From the NCBI GenBank assembly GCA_900553925.1, contig USFH01000054.1, positions 1 to 12,719 on the forward strand: 12,719 nt of DNA, written 5' to 3'. Positions 6,662 to 12,719 of the stretch are shown here, piece by piece. Position numbers and translations under genes: made by a program. Under the pieces are notes generated by a model that saw nothing but the letters and a program-made list of their open reading frames with translations, did no database searches and was not told the origin of the DNA. This DNA is from an uncultured Clostridium sp. GTDB taxonomy: Bacteria > Bacillota > Clostridia > Lachnospirales > Lachnospiraceae. How positions within the stretch are numbered: position 1 is the first letter of the stretch; every line of letters begins with the position of its first letter.

Positions 6662-6888
6662 ATTGCATTTTGCATAACCATTATAGGTACGTGAATTATG
6701 CGTTTCAATAATTACTATTCTTAAGCAGACCATATAAACACATCGGTACTTAATAAGCTGTGCCAGCTATTTGGCTGGTGCAGCGAATTTAGTACCGCTA
6801 TGTGTTTCTCTGAGCGAGAGCGAGTCTGCGCAGAATAGTAATTGTTGAAATGCTGATTGGAAGAGTAAATGGTTATGCAAAATGCGAT
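6662..6888. repeat. 227-nt imperfect giant palindrome between spoIIR and ddl (MITE or structured leader RNA)
   Basis: This noncoding stretch folds end to end. The outer arms 6662-6681 and 6869-6888 pair over 20 bp with one G·U, including 17 perfect pairs (6665-6681 with 6869-6885). After an asymmetric internal loop (6682-6699 against 6854-6868), 6700-6721 pairs with 6832-6853 (22 bp, two G·U), then GCAGAC (6725-6730) with GTCTGC (6824-6829). AAACACAT (6736-6743) pairs with ATGTGTTT (6800-6807), CGGTACT (6744-6750) with AGTACCG (6791-6797), and the tip is 6757-6768/6773-6784 with a 4-nt loop. A small side hairpin, CTCT/AGAG (6808-6820), sits in one arm. There is no U-run after it and no open frame. 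Such length with terminal inverted repeats suggests a miniature inverted-repeat element; a structured RNA is the alternative. I found no clear target-site duplication. Confidence 0.75.
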
Positions 6889-6918
6889 AAAAATAATACA
6901 TAAAGAAAGGCAAAAACC

Positions 6919-7971
6919 ATGAAAAAGAATCTGGCAGTTATATTTGGCGGCCGCTCATCCGAGCATGAAGTATCCTGCGTGTCAGTTGTTACAATCGCAA
7001 AAGCAGTAAATCTTGAGAAATACAACATGTTCCTGATCGGAATTACGAAAGACGGTGAGTGGAAGCTGGCGGAAGATATCGCAAGCATCGAAGACGGAAG
7101 CTGGAAGCAAAGTCCCGTTTCTGCAATCATTTCCCCGGATACAAAGGGCGGACTTATCATTTCGCAGGACGATATGATGAAGGTACAGCCGATTGATGTG
7201 ATCTTCCCTGTCTTGCATGGCATGTATGGCGAGGATGGAACGATTCAGGGATTGTTCGAGATGGCAGATATCCCATATGTCGGATGTGGCGTGTTCGCTT
7301 CGGCTGCATCTATGGATAAGTTCTATACAAAGCTGGTCGTTGATACACTTGGAATCCGTCAGGCTGTTTATGTGCCGGTGCTGGCAGAACAATTGGATGA
7401 TATCGACGAGGTGACAGCACGCGTGGAAGCAAAGCTTTCTTATCCGGTGTTCGTAAAGCCTTCCAAGGCAGGTTCTTCCAAGGGTGTTTCCAAGGCAGAT
7501 GACCGTGCAGCATTGGTTGTTGCACTGAAGGAAGCTGCAAAGCACGATTACAAGATTCTGGTTGAGGAGACGATCGTCGGTCGTGAGATCGAGTGCGCTG
7601 TCCTTGGCTATGGCAAGGGGACAAAAGCATCCCGCGTGGGAGAAATTCTTGCGGCAGCAGAATTCTATGATTTCGATGCCAAGTACAACAATGCAGAGTC
7701 TAAGACTGTAATCGGTGCTGACCTTCCGGACGGAAAAGAGGCAGAAGTGCAGAAGGATGCGGTTGCAATCTTCAATGCGTTGGATGGATTCGGTCTTTCC
7801 CGTGTAGACTTCTTCTTAGAGAAGGATACGAACGAGGTCGTATTTAACGAGATCAACACATTACCGGGCTTTACTTCCATCAGTATGTATCCAATGCTCT
7901 GGAAGGATAAGGGATATTCGATTGAGAGTCTGGTAGAGACTCTGATCGAGATGGCAAAGGAACGTCCATAA
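6919..7971 (+). CDS. ddl: D-alanine--D-alanine ligase
   Basis: This 350-residue ATP-grasp enzyme makes D-Ala-D-Ala for peptidoglycan precursors in the cytosol. Features seen: the N-terminal GGRSSEHEVSC motif (10-20, E17 substrate site), HGMYGEDGTIQGLFEM (100-115), VGCGVFASAASMDK (121-134), the ATP-grasp lysine segment VKPSKAGSSKGVSK (179-192), and EFYDFDAKY (248-256) with the omega-loop K255-Y256. The metal-binding end has R295, D297, E311 and N313 within NEINTLPGFTSIS. The omega-loop tyrosine matches D-Ala-D-Ala rather than D-Ala-D-lactate ligases, so no vancomycin-type resistance is implied. ATG 6919 follows AGAAAGG (6904-6910). It is preceded by the long palindromic leader and followed, with 1-nt overlap, by a DUF1934 gene, so the two are translated together. 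Confidence 0.96.
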   Translation: MKKNLAVIFGGRSSEHEVSCVSVVTIAKAVNLEKYNMFLIGITKDGEWKLAEDIASIEDGSWKQSPVSAIISPDTKGGLIISQDDMMKVQPIDVIFPVLHGMYGEDGTIQGLFEMADIPYVGCGVFASAASMDKFYTKLVVDTLGIRQAVYVPVLAEQLDDIDEVTARVEAKLSYPVFVKPSKAGSSKGVSKADDRAALVVALKEAAKHDYKILVEETIVGREIECAVLGYGKGTKASRVGEILAAAEFYDFDAKYNNAESKTVIGADLPDGKEAEVQKDAVAIFNALDGFGLSRVDFFLEKDTNEVVFNEINTLPGFTSISMYPMLWKDKGYSIESLVETLIEMAKERP

Positions 7972-8423
7972 TGAAAGCAGTCATTGAGTTTGAAAATGTA
8001 GATGTGGAGACCGGCGAAGTGATGCGCTCGCAGGTGACCGCGCTGGCAAGCATGACCGAAAATGGCATGAAGCTTACCTACGTGGAGGATGTGTCCGGCG
8101 ATGGACACAAGACACGCTGTACGATGCTGTTCTCCGACAATCGGCTCCGTGTGACACGGAGCGGCGAGCTGAATTCGGACTTTGTATATGAGCATGGCTT
8201 AACGCATCATACGAAATATGCGACCGGCTATGGCTCGATTCCGGTGACCTTGCAGACGAAGCATTTCCTGCATACAGCCGAGGGCATTGATTATGAGGCG
8301 GCCGTTCTGGAAGAGGAGTTTTCCTTACGTCTTGCACTGCATTATACGATGGAGATGGGAAATGAGTCGCCGATGGAGCGGAAGATGAAGGTGCATGTAC
8401 ATAATTTGGCGGATGAAGCATGA
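7971..8423 (+). CDS. DUF1934 / YwiB-like small beta-barrel protein
   Basis: This 150-residue protein has the alternating-strand pattern of the DUF1934 (YwiB-like, calycin-type beta-barrel) family. Supporting segments are LTYVEDVSGDGHKTRCTMLF, a central LRVTRSGELNSDFVYEHG, TKYATGYGSIPVTLQTKHF, and a final strand LRLALHYTMEMGNESPME. There is no signal peptide or membrane segment, so it is cytosolic. The molecular function of the family is not established to my knowledge. Its ATG shares one base with the ddl stop codon (TAATG), which means translation is coupled to ddl and a link with cell-wall precursor supply is possible but unproven. It is followed by a strong terminator. The family call is by overall pattern, not by catalytic residues. 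Confidence 0.75.
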   Translation: MKAVIEFENVDVETGEVMRSQVTALASMTENGMKLTYVEDVSGDGHKTRCTMLFSDNRLRVTRSGELNSDFVYEHGLTHHTKYATGYGSIPVTLQTKHFLHTAEGIDYEAAVLEEEFSLRLALHYTMEMGNESPMERKMKVHVHNLADEA

Positions 8424-8464
8424 GTTACAGATGATTAGATAAATGTAATACCGCAGGAAGTTAT

Positions 8465-8507
8465 AAAAACTGCAAGCAGCGTTTACGTTGCTTGCAGTTT
8501 TTCTTTT
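8465..8507. terminator. bidirectional intrinsic terminator between convergent ddl and malQ operons
   Basis: A 17-bp stem pairs 8465-8481 with 8486-8502 (one G·U) around the loop TTTA (8482-8485). Flanking A5 and T5 runs give a U-tract in both directions, so it can end the ddl-DUF1934 transcript and the leftward CPBP transcript. The CPBP stop codon is at 8507-8509, just outside the stem. Confidence 0.9.
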
Positions 8508-9433
8508 TAATCTTCGTTTGATTCTGCTTTTAAATGTGCTTTCTTTGCTTTGCGTTCCCGCATCGAAAGCCATACGAACAGCACCGTAAGTACCAGCGCG
8601 CCAGCTGTGATGATGTAGCATCGTACCGTGTCCTCAAACCATACGGATGGAATGAACAGTACACTTAAGTTGATGCTGAAATGCAGGATCATGCTTGCAA
8701 GCAGTGAGTCTGCTTTGTAAGCCACAAATCCAAGCAGACATCCTAAGATGCATGCGTAGATGCCCTGTACGATGTTGCCATGGTACAGCCCGAACAGCAC
8801 ACCCTGAAACAGGATAGCGATAGCCGGTGGCATGTAGCGCTTCGCATACCCCATGATCACACCGCGGAAGAACAATTCTTCGCCGATCGGGGCAATCACA
8901 AAGGTTGCAATTATCATCGGAACTGCACGGTTTACACCGACCGCCTTGGATACAAGGTCGTAGTAGGCTGCAAATGTATCCGGGAAGAGGGGACTCACTA
9001 TATTCAGAATTCCATCCACCATGATCTGGATTGTAACACCGGCAAGCAATAAAAATGGAGTTCGTATAGAACAGACGCATGAAAAAATATTTTTCATGCG
9101 TCCTTTTGTATTATCTTCGAAAGTTTCGTCTGTGGAAACGATACTTCCCCGATAAAATATGCGGTAATACCAGATCCCGAAACAAATCAGAAATACAATG
9201 TGCTGTGCAAGCACAAGATACGCCTGATTCATAGGCTGGTTATAATCCATTTGTAAAATCTTGCCAATCGTATTGTCACTGTTTGATTTCTCATCAGAAT
9301 GCATATTCTTAAAGAAAAGAATTGCAATGTCGATAAAGTTTAATACATACTGTGCCAACACAGCGACCAGAAATGGTGTAAAGGAACCGATAATATCTTT
9401 CAATTTTGCCGGTTGATTTTTACATCTTGTCAC
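8507..9433 (-). CDS. CPBP-family intramembrane glutamic endopeptidase (Abi/CAAX-like)
   Basis: This membrane protease of the CPBP (Rce1/Abi) superfamily has about 308 residues from the GTG start chosen here. With that numbering, the catalytic motifs are EELFFR (E185-E186, R190), FGLYH (F214-H218) and ILHFSIN (H251, N255): the EExxxR, FxxxH and HxxxN set expected for an active enzyme. About eight hydrophobic segments are seen, and the tail is short and basic. Start choice: the frame opens at a TTG (9487), but that would overlap the upstream gene by 68 nt. GTG at 9433 overlaps by only 14 nt, with a weak AAGAAG before it, and lies just before the first membrane segment. Bacterial members have been linked to bacteriocin immunity, peptide maturation or membrane-protein turnover; the substrate here is unknown. 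It is the last gene of the malQ-plsC operon. Confidence 0.87.
   Translation of the reverse strand: MTRCKNQPAKLKDIIGSFTPFLVAVLAQYVLNFIDIAILFFKNMHSDEKSNSDNTIGKILQMDYNQPMNQAYLVLAQHIVFLICFGIWYYRIFYRGSIVSTDETFEDNTKGRMKNIFSCVCSIRTPFLLLAGVTIQIMVDGILNIVSPLFPDTFAAYYDLVSKAVGVNRAVPMIIATFVIAPIGEELFFRGVIMGYAKRYMPPAIAILFQGVLFGLYHGNIVQGIYACILGCLLGFVAYKADSLLASMILHFSINLSVLFIPSVWFEDTVRCYIITAGALVLTVLFVWLSMRERKAKKAHLKAESNED
9074..9102. repeat. perfect 13-bp inverted repeat inside the CPBP gene
   Basis: GACGCATGAAAAA (9074-9086) pairs perfectly with 9090-9102 around a 3-nt loop. It lies in the coding region between the second and third membrane segments. On the plus strand it is followed by CTTTTG, a weak U-tract, but no plus-strand gene ends here. 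Confidence 0.6.
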
Positions 9434-10016
9434 TGATCTTCTTCGCTCTTTCTTTCTCTCGACGAAGCTCTTCCTTGGACTTTTCAACAGGTTTGTCTTT
9501 GCCCTTGGATTTTGCTTTCTCGAGCATTTCTGCGTTCAACTGCTTCTGCATCTCAACCTGACGCTTCCGCATACGTGTACGCCAGTTGCCCTTTTTCTTC
9601 TTCTTTCCGGTTTCTTCTTCCTGAGCCACCTTCTTGCCACGGACGCTCTTTACACTGATAATGTAGATTCCGCTGACCATCGCTTTGACTTCGCCTCTGG
9701 TTGGAAGCTCGTCGAAGATTGCATCGTCGCAGATCATGTTCATAATCTGTGGACCAACCTTAACCTTTGCGATTGGGAGCTTTGCTTTCTGGTAACGCTT
9801 CGGTGTCTGTTCCATTACCATTTTCGGAAGTCCGGCGTCTTTCATCGGCAGCATTTTCTTGTCGATGATCAACATATTCATCGGTTGAGCGGCTTCCGCC
9901 ATCTGTTCTCTCTGTGTATTTTGTTTCTTTTGCAGCTTGTCACCGACTTTGTATAACACGAACATAAGTGCAAGTGCTACTACGATGACAATAATCATGA
10001 TTAACCACCAAGGCAT
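9420..10016 (-). CDS. membrane-anchored, lysine/arginine-rich protein of unknown function
   Basis: I do not recognise this 198-residue protein. It has a single N-terminal membrane segment (residues 2-22), followed by a basic linker and a compact middle region (about 45-125) with MLIIDKKMLPMKDAGLPKM and DDAIFDELPTRGEVKAMVSG that looks folded (mixed strands). The C-terminal third (127-198) is extremely rich in K, R and E, probably a charged coiled-coil helix. The absence of a cleavage site suggests an anchored protein with a cytosolic or nucleic-acid/ribosome-contacting tail; orientation is uncertain. Start ATG is well supported by GAGGAGG 9 nt upstream, which lies in the 15-nt gap after the acyltransferase stop. 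The end overlaps the CPBP gene start. Its position between a phospholipid acyltransferase and a membrane protease suggests an envelope-associated role, by context only. Confidence 0.8.
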   Translation of the reverse strand: MPWWLIMIIVIVVALALMFVLYKVGDKLQKKQNTQREQMAEAAQPMNMLIIDKKMLPMKDAGLPKMVMEQTPKRYQKAKLPIAKVKVGPQIMNMICDDAIFDELPTRGEVKAMVSGIYIISVKSVRGKKVAQEEETGKKKKKGNWRTRMRKRQVEMQKQLNAEMLEKAKSKGKDKPVEKSKEELRREKERAKKISDKM

Positions 10017-10031
10017 GGTTCAAATCCTCCT

Positions 10032-10757
10032 CTAAATGTTATTTTTATCATACATATCCTGTATAAGCTGTGGAAACTCCGCATATCGCTCCTTGCGTTC
10101 CTTTGGAGGAAGCTCACATGGATAGATTGGCTTTCCGAATTCAATTGTTACGTTGTGGCTGTGAATCCGTCTCTTCGGTGCAGATTCAAGCATCAGATCG
10201 GAACGGCAAATCGATACCGGAACGATCGGGGATTTTGATTTCTCTGCCATCTTATATCCGCCCTCGCGAAATGGCAGGAGTGTGTCGGTCTGGTTTCTTG
10301 TTCCCTCCGGGAATACGACCATCGAATGTCCCTGCTTCATGTATTCCGTTCCCTGTTTGATCACGGATAAGCCCTGCTTGATATCGTCCCTGTCTAAGAA
10401 TAGACATCCGATATCCCGCATATAAAGCGGCAGAAGCGGAATCTTTTCCATTTCTTTTTTGGCGAGGAAGCCAAGCGGCTTGCCGATTGCCTCATGGTAG
10501 ATCAGGATGTCGAAATAACTGCGGTGGTTGCCGACGAATAACACCGGTCCGTCCTGCGGTATATTTTCTTCTCCGATGACGTTTACTTTGCAGCCGGACA
10601 GTTTCAGTTCAAACCGGAAGAAGCCGGATACAAACTTGCGTGCTTTTTCCCATGATTTCTCAGGATTTTTCTTCCATAGCTGTTTCATGTAGAGATGGTA
10701 TGGCAGACAGAAGAACAGTGCCACCATCAGTACGATTCCAACTCCTAATGTCTTCAT
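10032..10757 (-). CDS. plsC: 1-acyl-sn-glycerol-3-phosphate acyltransferase (PlsC family)
   Basis: This 241-residue membrane-associated enzyme probably transfers an acyl chain to lysophosphatidic acid to give phosphatidic acid in phospholipid synthesis. The family motifs are all visible: the catalytic NHRSYFD (H78, D83; HX4D), a middle block GFLAKKEMEKIPLLP (96-110), the phosphate-binding FPEGTRNQ (149-156), and VPVSICRSD (179-187). One N-terminal membrane segment (about 2-22) anchors it. Length is usual for PlsC. The start is supported by AGAGGTG just upstream. It begins 11 nt after the malQ stop and is followed after 15 nt by the next gene, so it is an internal operon gene. Paralogous acyltransferases with the same motifs use other lysolipids, so the exact substrate is inferred from the family. 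Confidence 0.92.
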   Translation of the reverse strand: MKTLGVGIVLMVALFFCLPYHLYMKQLWKKNPEKSWEKARKFVSGFFRFELKLSGCKVNVIGEENIPQDGPVLFVGNHRSYFDILIYHEAIGKPLGFLAKKEMEKIPLLPLYMRDIGCLFLDRDDIKQGLSVIKQGTEYMKQGHSMVVFPEGTRNQTDTLLPFREGGYKMAEKSKSPIVPVSICRSDLMLESAPKRRIHSHNVTIEFGKPIYPCELPPKERKERYAEFPQLIQDMYDKNNI

Positions 10758-10768
10758 AGATACACCTC

Positions 10769-12301
10769 TTATCGTCCAAACATTTTACAGGTTTCATATA
10801 ATCTTGCTTCAAGTTCATGTGTCAGTGCGTCTTCTTTGTATCTCCATGCCCAGTTTCCTTCTCCGACACCCGGTGTGTTCATACGTGCCCAGGAATCTAA
10901 GCATAATACATCCTGCATTGGTACGATCGCCATGTTGGCAACAGAGCCGAAGCACGCACGGATCATAATCCAGCAGATGTCATAACCATCGGTTGAGAAG
11001 TAGCGGCGCAGCTTGTCTTTGGAAGCTTCGTATGCGTGCTTGTACCAGCCGAGGGTTGTATCGTTATCGTGTGTACCTGTATAGCAGACACAGTTACGAA
11101 CAAAGTTGTGTGGAAGAAAATCATTTTCCTCCGGATTCTCAAATGCAAACTGCAATACCTTCATGCCAGGCAGACCGAATTTGTCGCGAAGCTCGATAAC
11201 CGAATCATCGATCTCACCAAGATCTTCGGCGATAATCGGAAGATGATAACCGAGGGTTGCTTCAAGCTGTGTAAAGAAGTTTACACCCGGTGCTTCCACC
11301 CATTTACCGTTGATGGCGGTTTCTTCACCATAAGGGATCGCCCAATATTTATCGAAACCACGGAAATGGTCGATTCGCAGGAAATCACAGAGTGTCAGCT
11401 GGTAGCGGATACGGTTCAGCCACCACTCATAACCGGTCTCGGTATGCTTCTTCCAGTTATATAGCGGGTTGCCCCACAACTGTCCGGTCGCTGAGAAATA
11501 ATCCGGTGGAACTCCGGCAACGACGGTTGGGTATCCTTTGGAATCGAGCTGGAACAGGCTCTGGTTTGCCCATACATCCACACTGTCCCAAGCCATGAAG
11601 ATCGGGATATCGCCCACGATGGAAATGCCCTTATCGTTTGCGTATTTCTTCAAGGTTGTCCATTCATAATAAAACAGGAACTGGATGAATTTGTAGTACC
11701 CCATCTCGGTATCGAGCTTCTTCGCCCATGTTTCCTTCTGCTTCTTGGTTGGTTTCTTCAGGTTGTCTTCCCACATGTACCAAGGCATGCCCTGGTGATA
11801 GTCCTTGCCTGCCATGAACAATGCGTAATCTTCCAGCCAGACAGATGTCTCGCAGAAATTATCGTACGCCTGCTTCATCTCTGGATCGTCATGGATACCA
11901 TCAGATAAAGATTCGTCGTGAAAACGGGAATAAGCAAGCTTCAACAGACCTGTCTTGAACTCAATCAATTCACCATAGTTGATCTGCTCCGCGTTCCATG
12001 CCGGCATATCCCGGAAGTCTTCGTCGTAAAGAAGATGTAACTCCTTCAGATGATCCAGACTGATGATAAGTGGTTGTCCCGCAAATGCAGAAAACGGCTG
12101 ATATGGAGAATCTCCAAATCCGGTATGTCCGAGTGGCAGTACCTGCCATGTGTTCAATCCCGAACGTTCCAGAAAATCAATAAATTTATAAGCGCTTGCA
12201 CCCAGCTCACCGATGCCGTAAGGACCCGGAAGTGAGGTTGGATGAAGCAGGATCCCCGTGTATTTCTTTGGCTTTTTACTTGTGCCAGTTTCTTCTGCCA
12301 T
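10769..12301 (-). CDS. malQ: 4-alpha-glucanotransferase (amylomaltase, GH77)
   Basis: This 510-residue cytosolic enzyme disproportionates maltodextrins, transferring 4-alpha-glucan chains and releasing glucose, in maltose/starch or glycogen use. GH77 signatures: TGILLHPTSLPGPYGIGELG (15-34), LPLGHTGFGDSPYQPFSAFA (55-74), the active-site-cover loop VPPDYFSATGQLWGNPLY (264-281), nucleophile D311 in LRIDHFRGFDKYW, acid/base E359 in IIAEDLG, and D412 in YTGTHDNDTT. The length of about 500 residues is the compact bacterial type, without the long N-terminal extension of the E. coli enzyme. ATG 12301 is preceded by AGGAGG. It is the first gene of a four-gene operon that continues with lipid and membrane genes, an unusual setting, since no maltose transporter or regulator adjoins it here. 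Confidence 0.96.
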   Translation of the reverse strand: MAEETGTSKKPKKYTGILLHPTSLPGPYGIGELGASAYKFIDFLERSGLNTWQVLPLGHTGFGDSPYQPFSAFAGQPLIISLDHLKELHLLYDEDFRDMPAWNAEQINYGELIEFKTGLLKLAYSRFHDESLSDGIHDDPEMKQAYDNFCETSVWLEDYALFMAGKDYHQGMPWYMWEDNLKKPTKKQKETWAKKLDTEMGYYKFIQFLFYYEWTTLKKYANDKGISIVGDIPIFMAWDSVDVWANQSLFQLDSKGYPTVVAGVPPDYFSATGQLWGNPLYNWKKHTETGYEWWLNRIRYQLTLCDFLRIDHFRGFDKYWAIPYGEETAINGKWVEAPGVNFFTQLEATLGYHLPIIAEDLGEIDDSVIELRDKFGLPGMKVLQFAFENPEENDFLPHNFVRNCVCYTGTHDNDTTLGWYKHAYEASKDKLRRYFSTDGYDICWIMIRACFGSVANMAIVPMQDVLCLDSWARMNTPGVGEGNWAWRYKEDALTHELEARLYETCKMFGR

Positions 12302-12348
12302 AATATTTTCGTCCTCCTAATTATGTATCTCCTATTAAACCAAACTTC

Positions 12349-12377
12349 ATTATACCGAAAATCCCGGAAATTATCTA
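12349..12377 (-). promoter_or_regulatory. candidate sigma-A promoter of the malQ-plsC operon
   Basis: On the minus strand a perfect TATAAT (12349-12354) lies 17 bp from TAGATA (12372-12377), which matches TTGACA at four of six bases. The -35 box overlaps the stop codon of the aminotransferase gene. No terminator hairpin is visible in the 69-bp gap, so read-through from that gene is also possible. Confidence 0.55.
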
Positions 12378-12719
12378 TATAATTTGTAAAGTTTTTCAAA
12401 GAGTGGAATGGCTTTTTCGACCATATCCGTTGTCACGCAGTAGGAGATCCGGAAATGTCCCGGACATAAGAAGCTGTCACCCGGTACGATAATCAGGTTC
12501 AGTTCTTTGGCTGCGCGCCAGCAGAACTCATTTGCATCCTCGGTCAGGGCGCGTGGGAACATGTAGAAGGTTCCGCCCGGCTCGACGATATCGTAGCCGA
12601 TGCGTGTCAGTTCTTTATATAAAATGTTCTTGTTCGTCTCATAGATTGACAGGTCACTTGTCTGGTCAAGCACAGACTCCACAGCCATCTGGATGATGGA
12701 AGGTGGGCAGTTGTGTCCG
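12371..12719 (-). CDS. PLP-dependent aminotransferase, class I/II (AspB-like), C-terminal part
   Basis: The last 115 residues of this gene lie in the window; it continues past the right edge. The fragment starts GHNCPPSIIQMAVESVL, resembling the region after the PLP lysine in fold-type I aspartate/aromatic aminotransferases. It continues with the small-domain strand GYDIVEPGGTFYMFPRA, the segment LNLIIVPGDSFLCPGHFRIS and the closing helix. The arginine in HFRISYC is the expected alpha-carboxylate-binding residue (equivalent to Arg386). The lysine that forms the Schiff base is outside the window. Substrate specificity (aspartate, alanine or other) cannot be decided from this part. The stop codon overlaps the malQ operon's putative -35 box. 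Confidence 0.88.
   Translation of the reverse strand, partial: GHNCPPSIIQMAVESVLDQTSDLSIYETNKNILYKELTRIGYDIVEPGGTFYMFPRALTEDANEFCWRAAKELNLIIVPGDSFLCPGHFRISYCVTTDMVEKAIPLFEKLYKLYR

Noticed and set aside
6662..6888. 6S RNA or a known riboswitch as an explanation of the long hairpin
   Set aside because: The long, nearly continuous A/T-rich stems lack the single central bubble expected of 6S RNA, and no U-run terminator or recognisable aptamer core is seen.
6919..7971. VanA-type D-Ala-D-lactate ligase
   Set aside because: The omega-loop AKY (K255-Y256) matches D-Ala-D-Ala ligases, and no vanH/vanX-like neighbour is present.
9434..9487. TTG start at 9487 for the CPBP protease
   Set aside because: It would overlap the upstream gene by 68 nt and has no SD; the extra residues are just the basic, frame-shifted image of that gene's charged tail.

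Overview
The window looks like a chromosomal segment of a spore-forming member of the Bacillota, most likely a Lachnospiraceae-type Clostridium relative. The evidence is an AGGAGG-type ribosome binding site before most genes, moderate GC content, an Agr/LytTR-type two-component pair, GerA-type germination genes, spoIIR, and proteins with the flavour of gut Clostridia (DUF1934, GH77, CPBP). I cannot name the species from sequence alone.

Positions 1-300 hold the 3' part of a minus-strand gene resembling the C-terminal half of the PD-(D/E)XK 'recombination-promoting nuclease / putative transposase' proteins. It has no normal start and is probably a remnant. Positions 436-2468 (+) are a LytTR response regulator and a GHKL sensor kinase, 2 nt apart. 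No pheromone precursor or processing protease gene is beside them.

Positions 2509-6604 (+) form a sporulation/germination cluster: a GerA A subunit, a permease (B subunit) that appears fused to the N-terminal domain of the C subunit, and SpoIIR. The junction between kinase and gerA is dense. A 21-bp hairpin with a U-run overlaps the kinase stop codon and contains the gerA Shine-Dalgarno sequence. A very good forespore sigma-G promoter match lies inside the same hairpin. A transcript from that promoter would start within the right arm and so escape both termination and SD masking.

Positions 6605-6918 are noncoding. A sigma-A-like promoter is followed by a 227-nt giant imperfect palindrome, then ddl (D-Ala-D-Ala ligase) and a 1-nt-overlapping DUF1934 gene. 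A strong bidirectional hairpin terminator at 8465-8507 separates these convergently from the minus-strand genes.

Positions 8507-12301 (-) read right to left as a tight operon: malQ (4-alpha-glucanotransferase), plsC-like acyltransferase, an unrecognised membrane-anchored basic protein, and a CPBP intramembrane protease. Its promoter lies at about 12349-12377, directly behind the end of a PLP-dependent aminotransferase gene that runs off the right edge.

The most noteworthy items are the nested promoter/terminator/SD before gerA, the minimal GerB-GerC fusion with spoIIR attached, the in-frame repeat tail of the GerA A subunit, and the 227-nt palindrome before ddl. None is an obvious new defence or mobile system.
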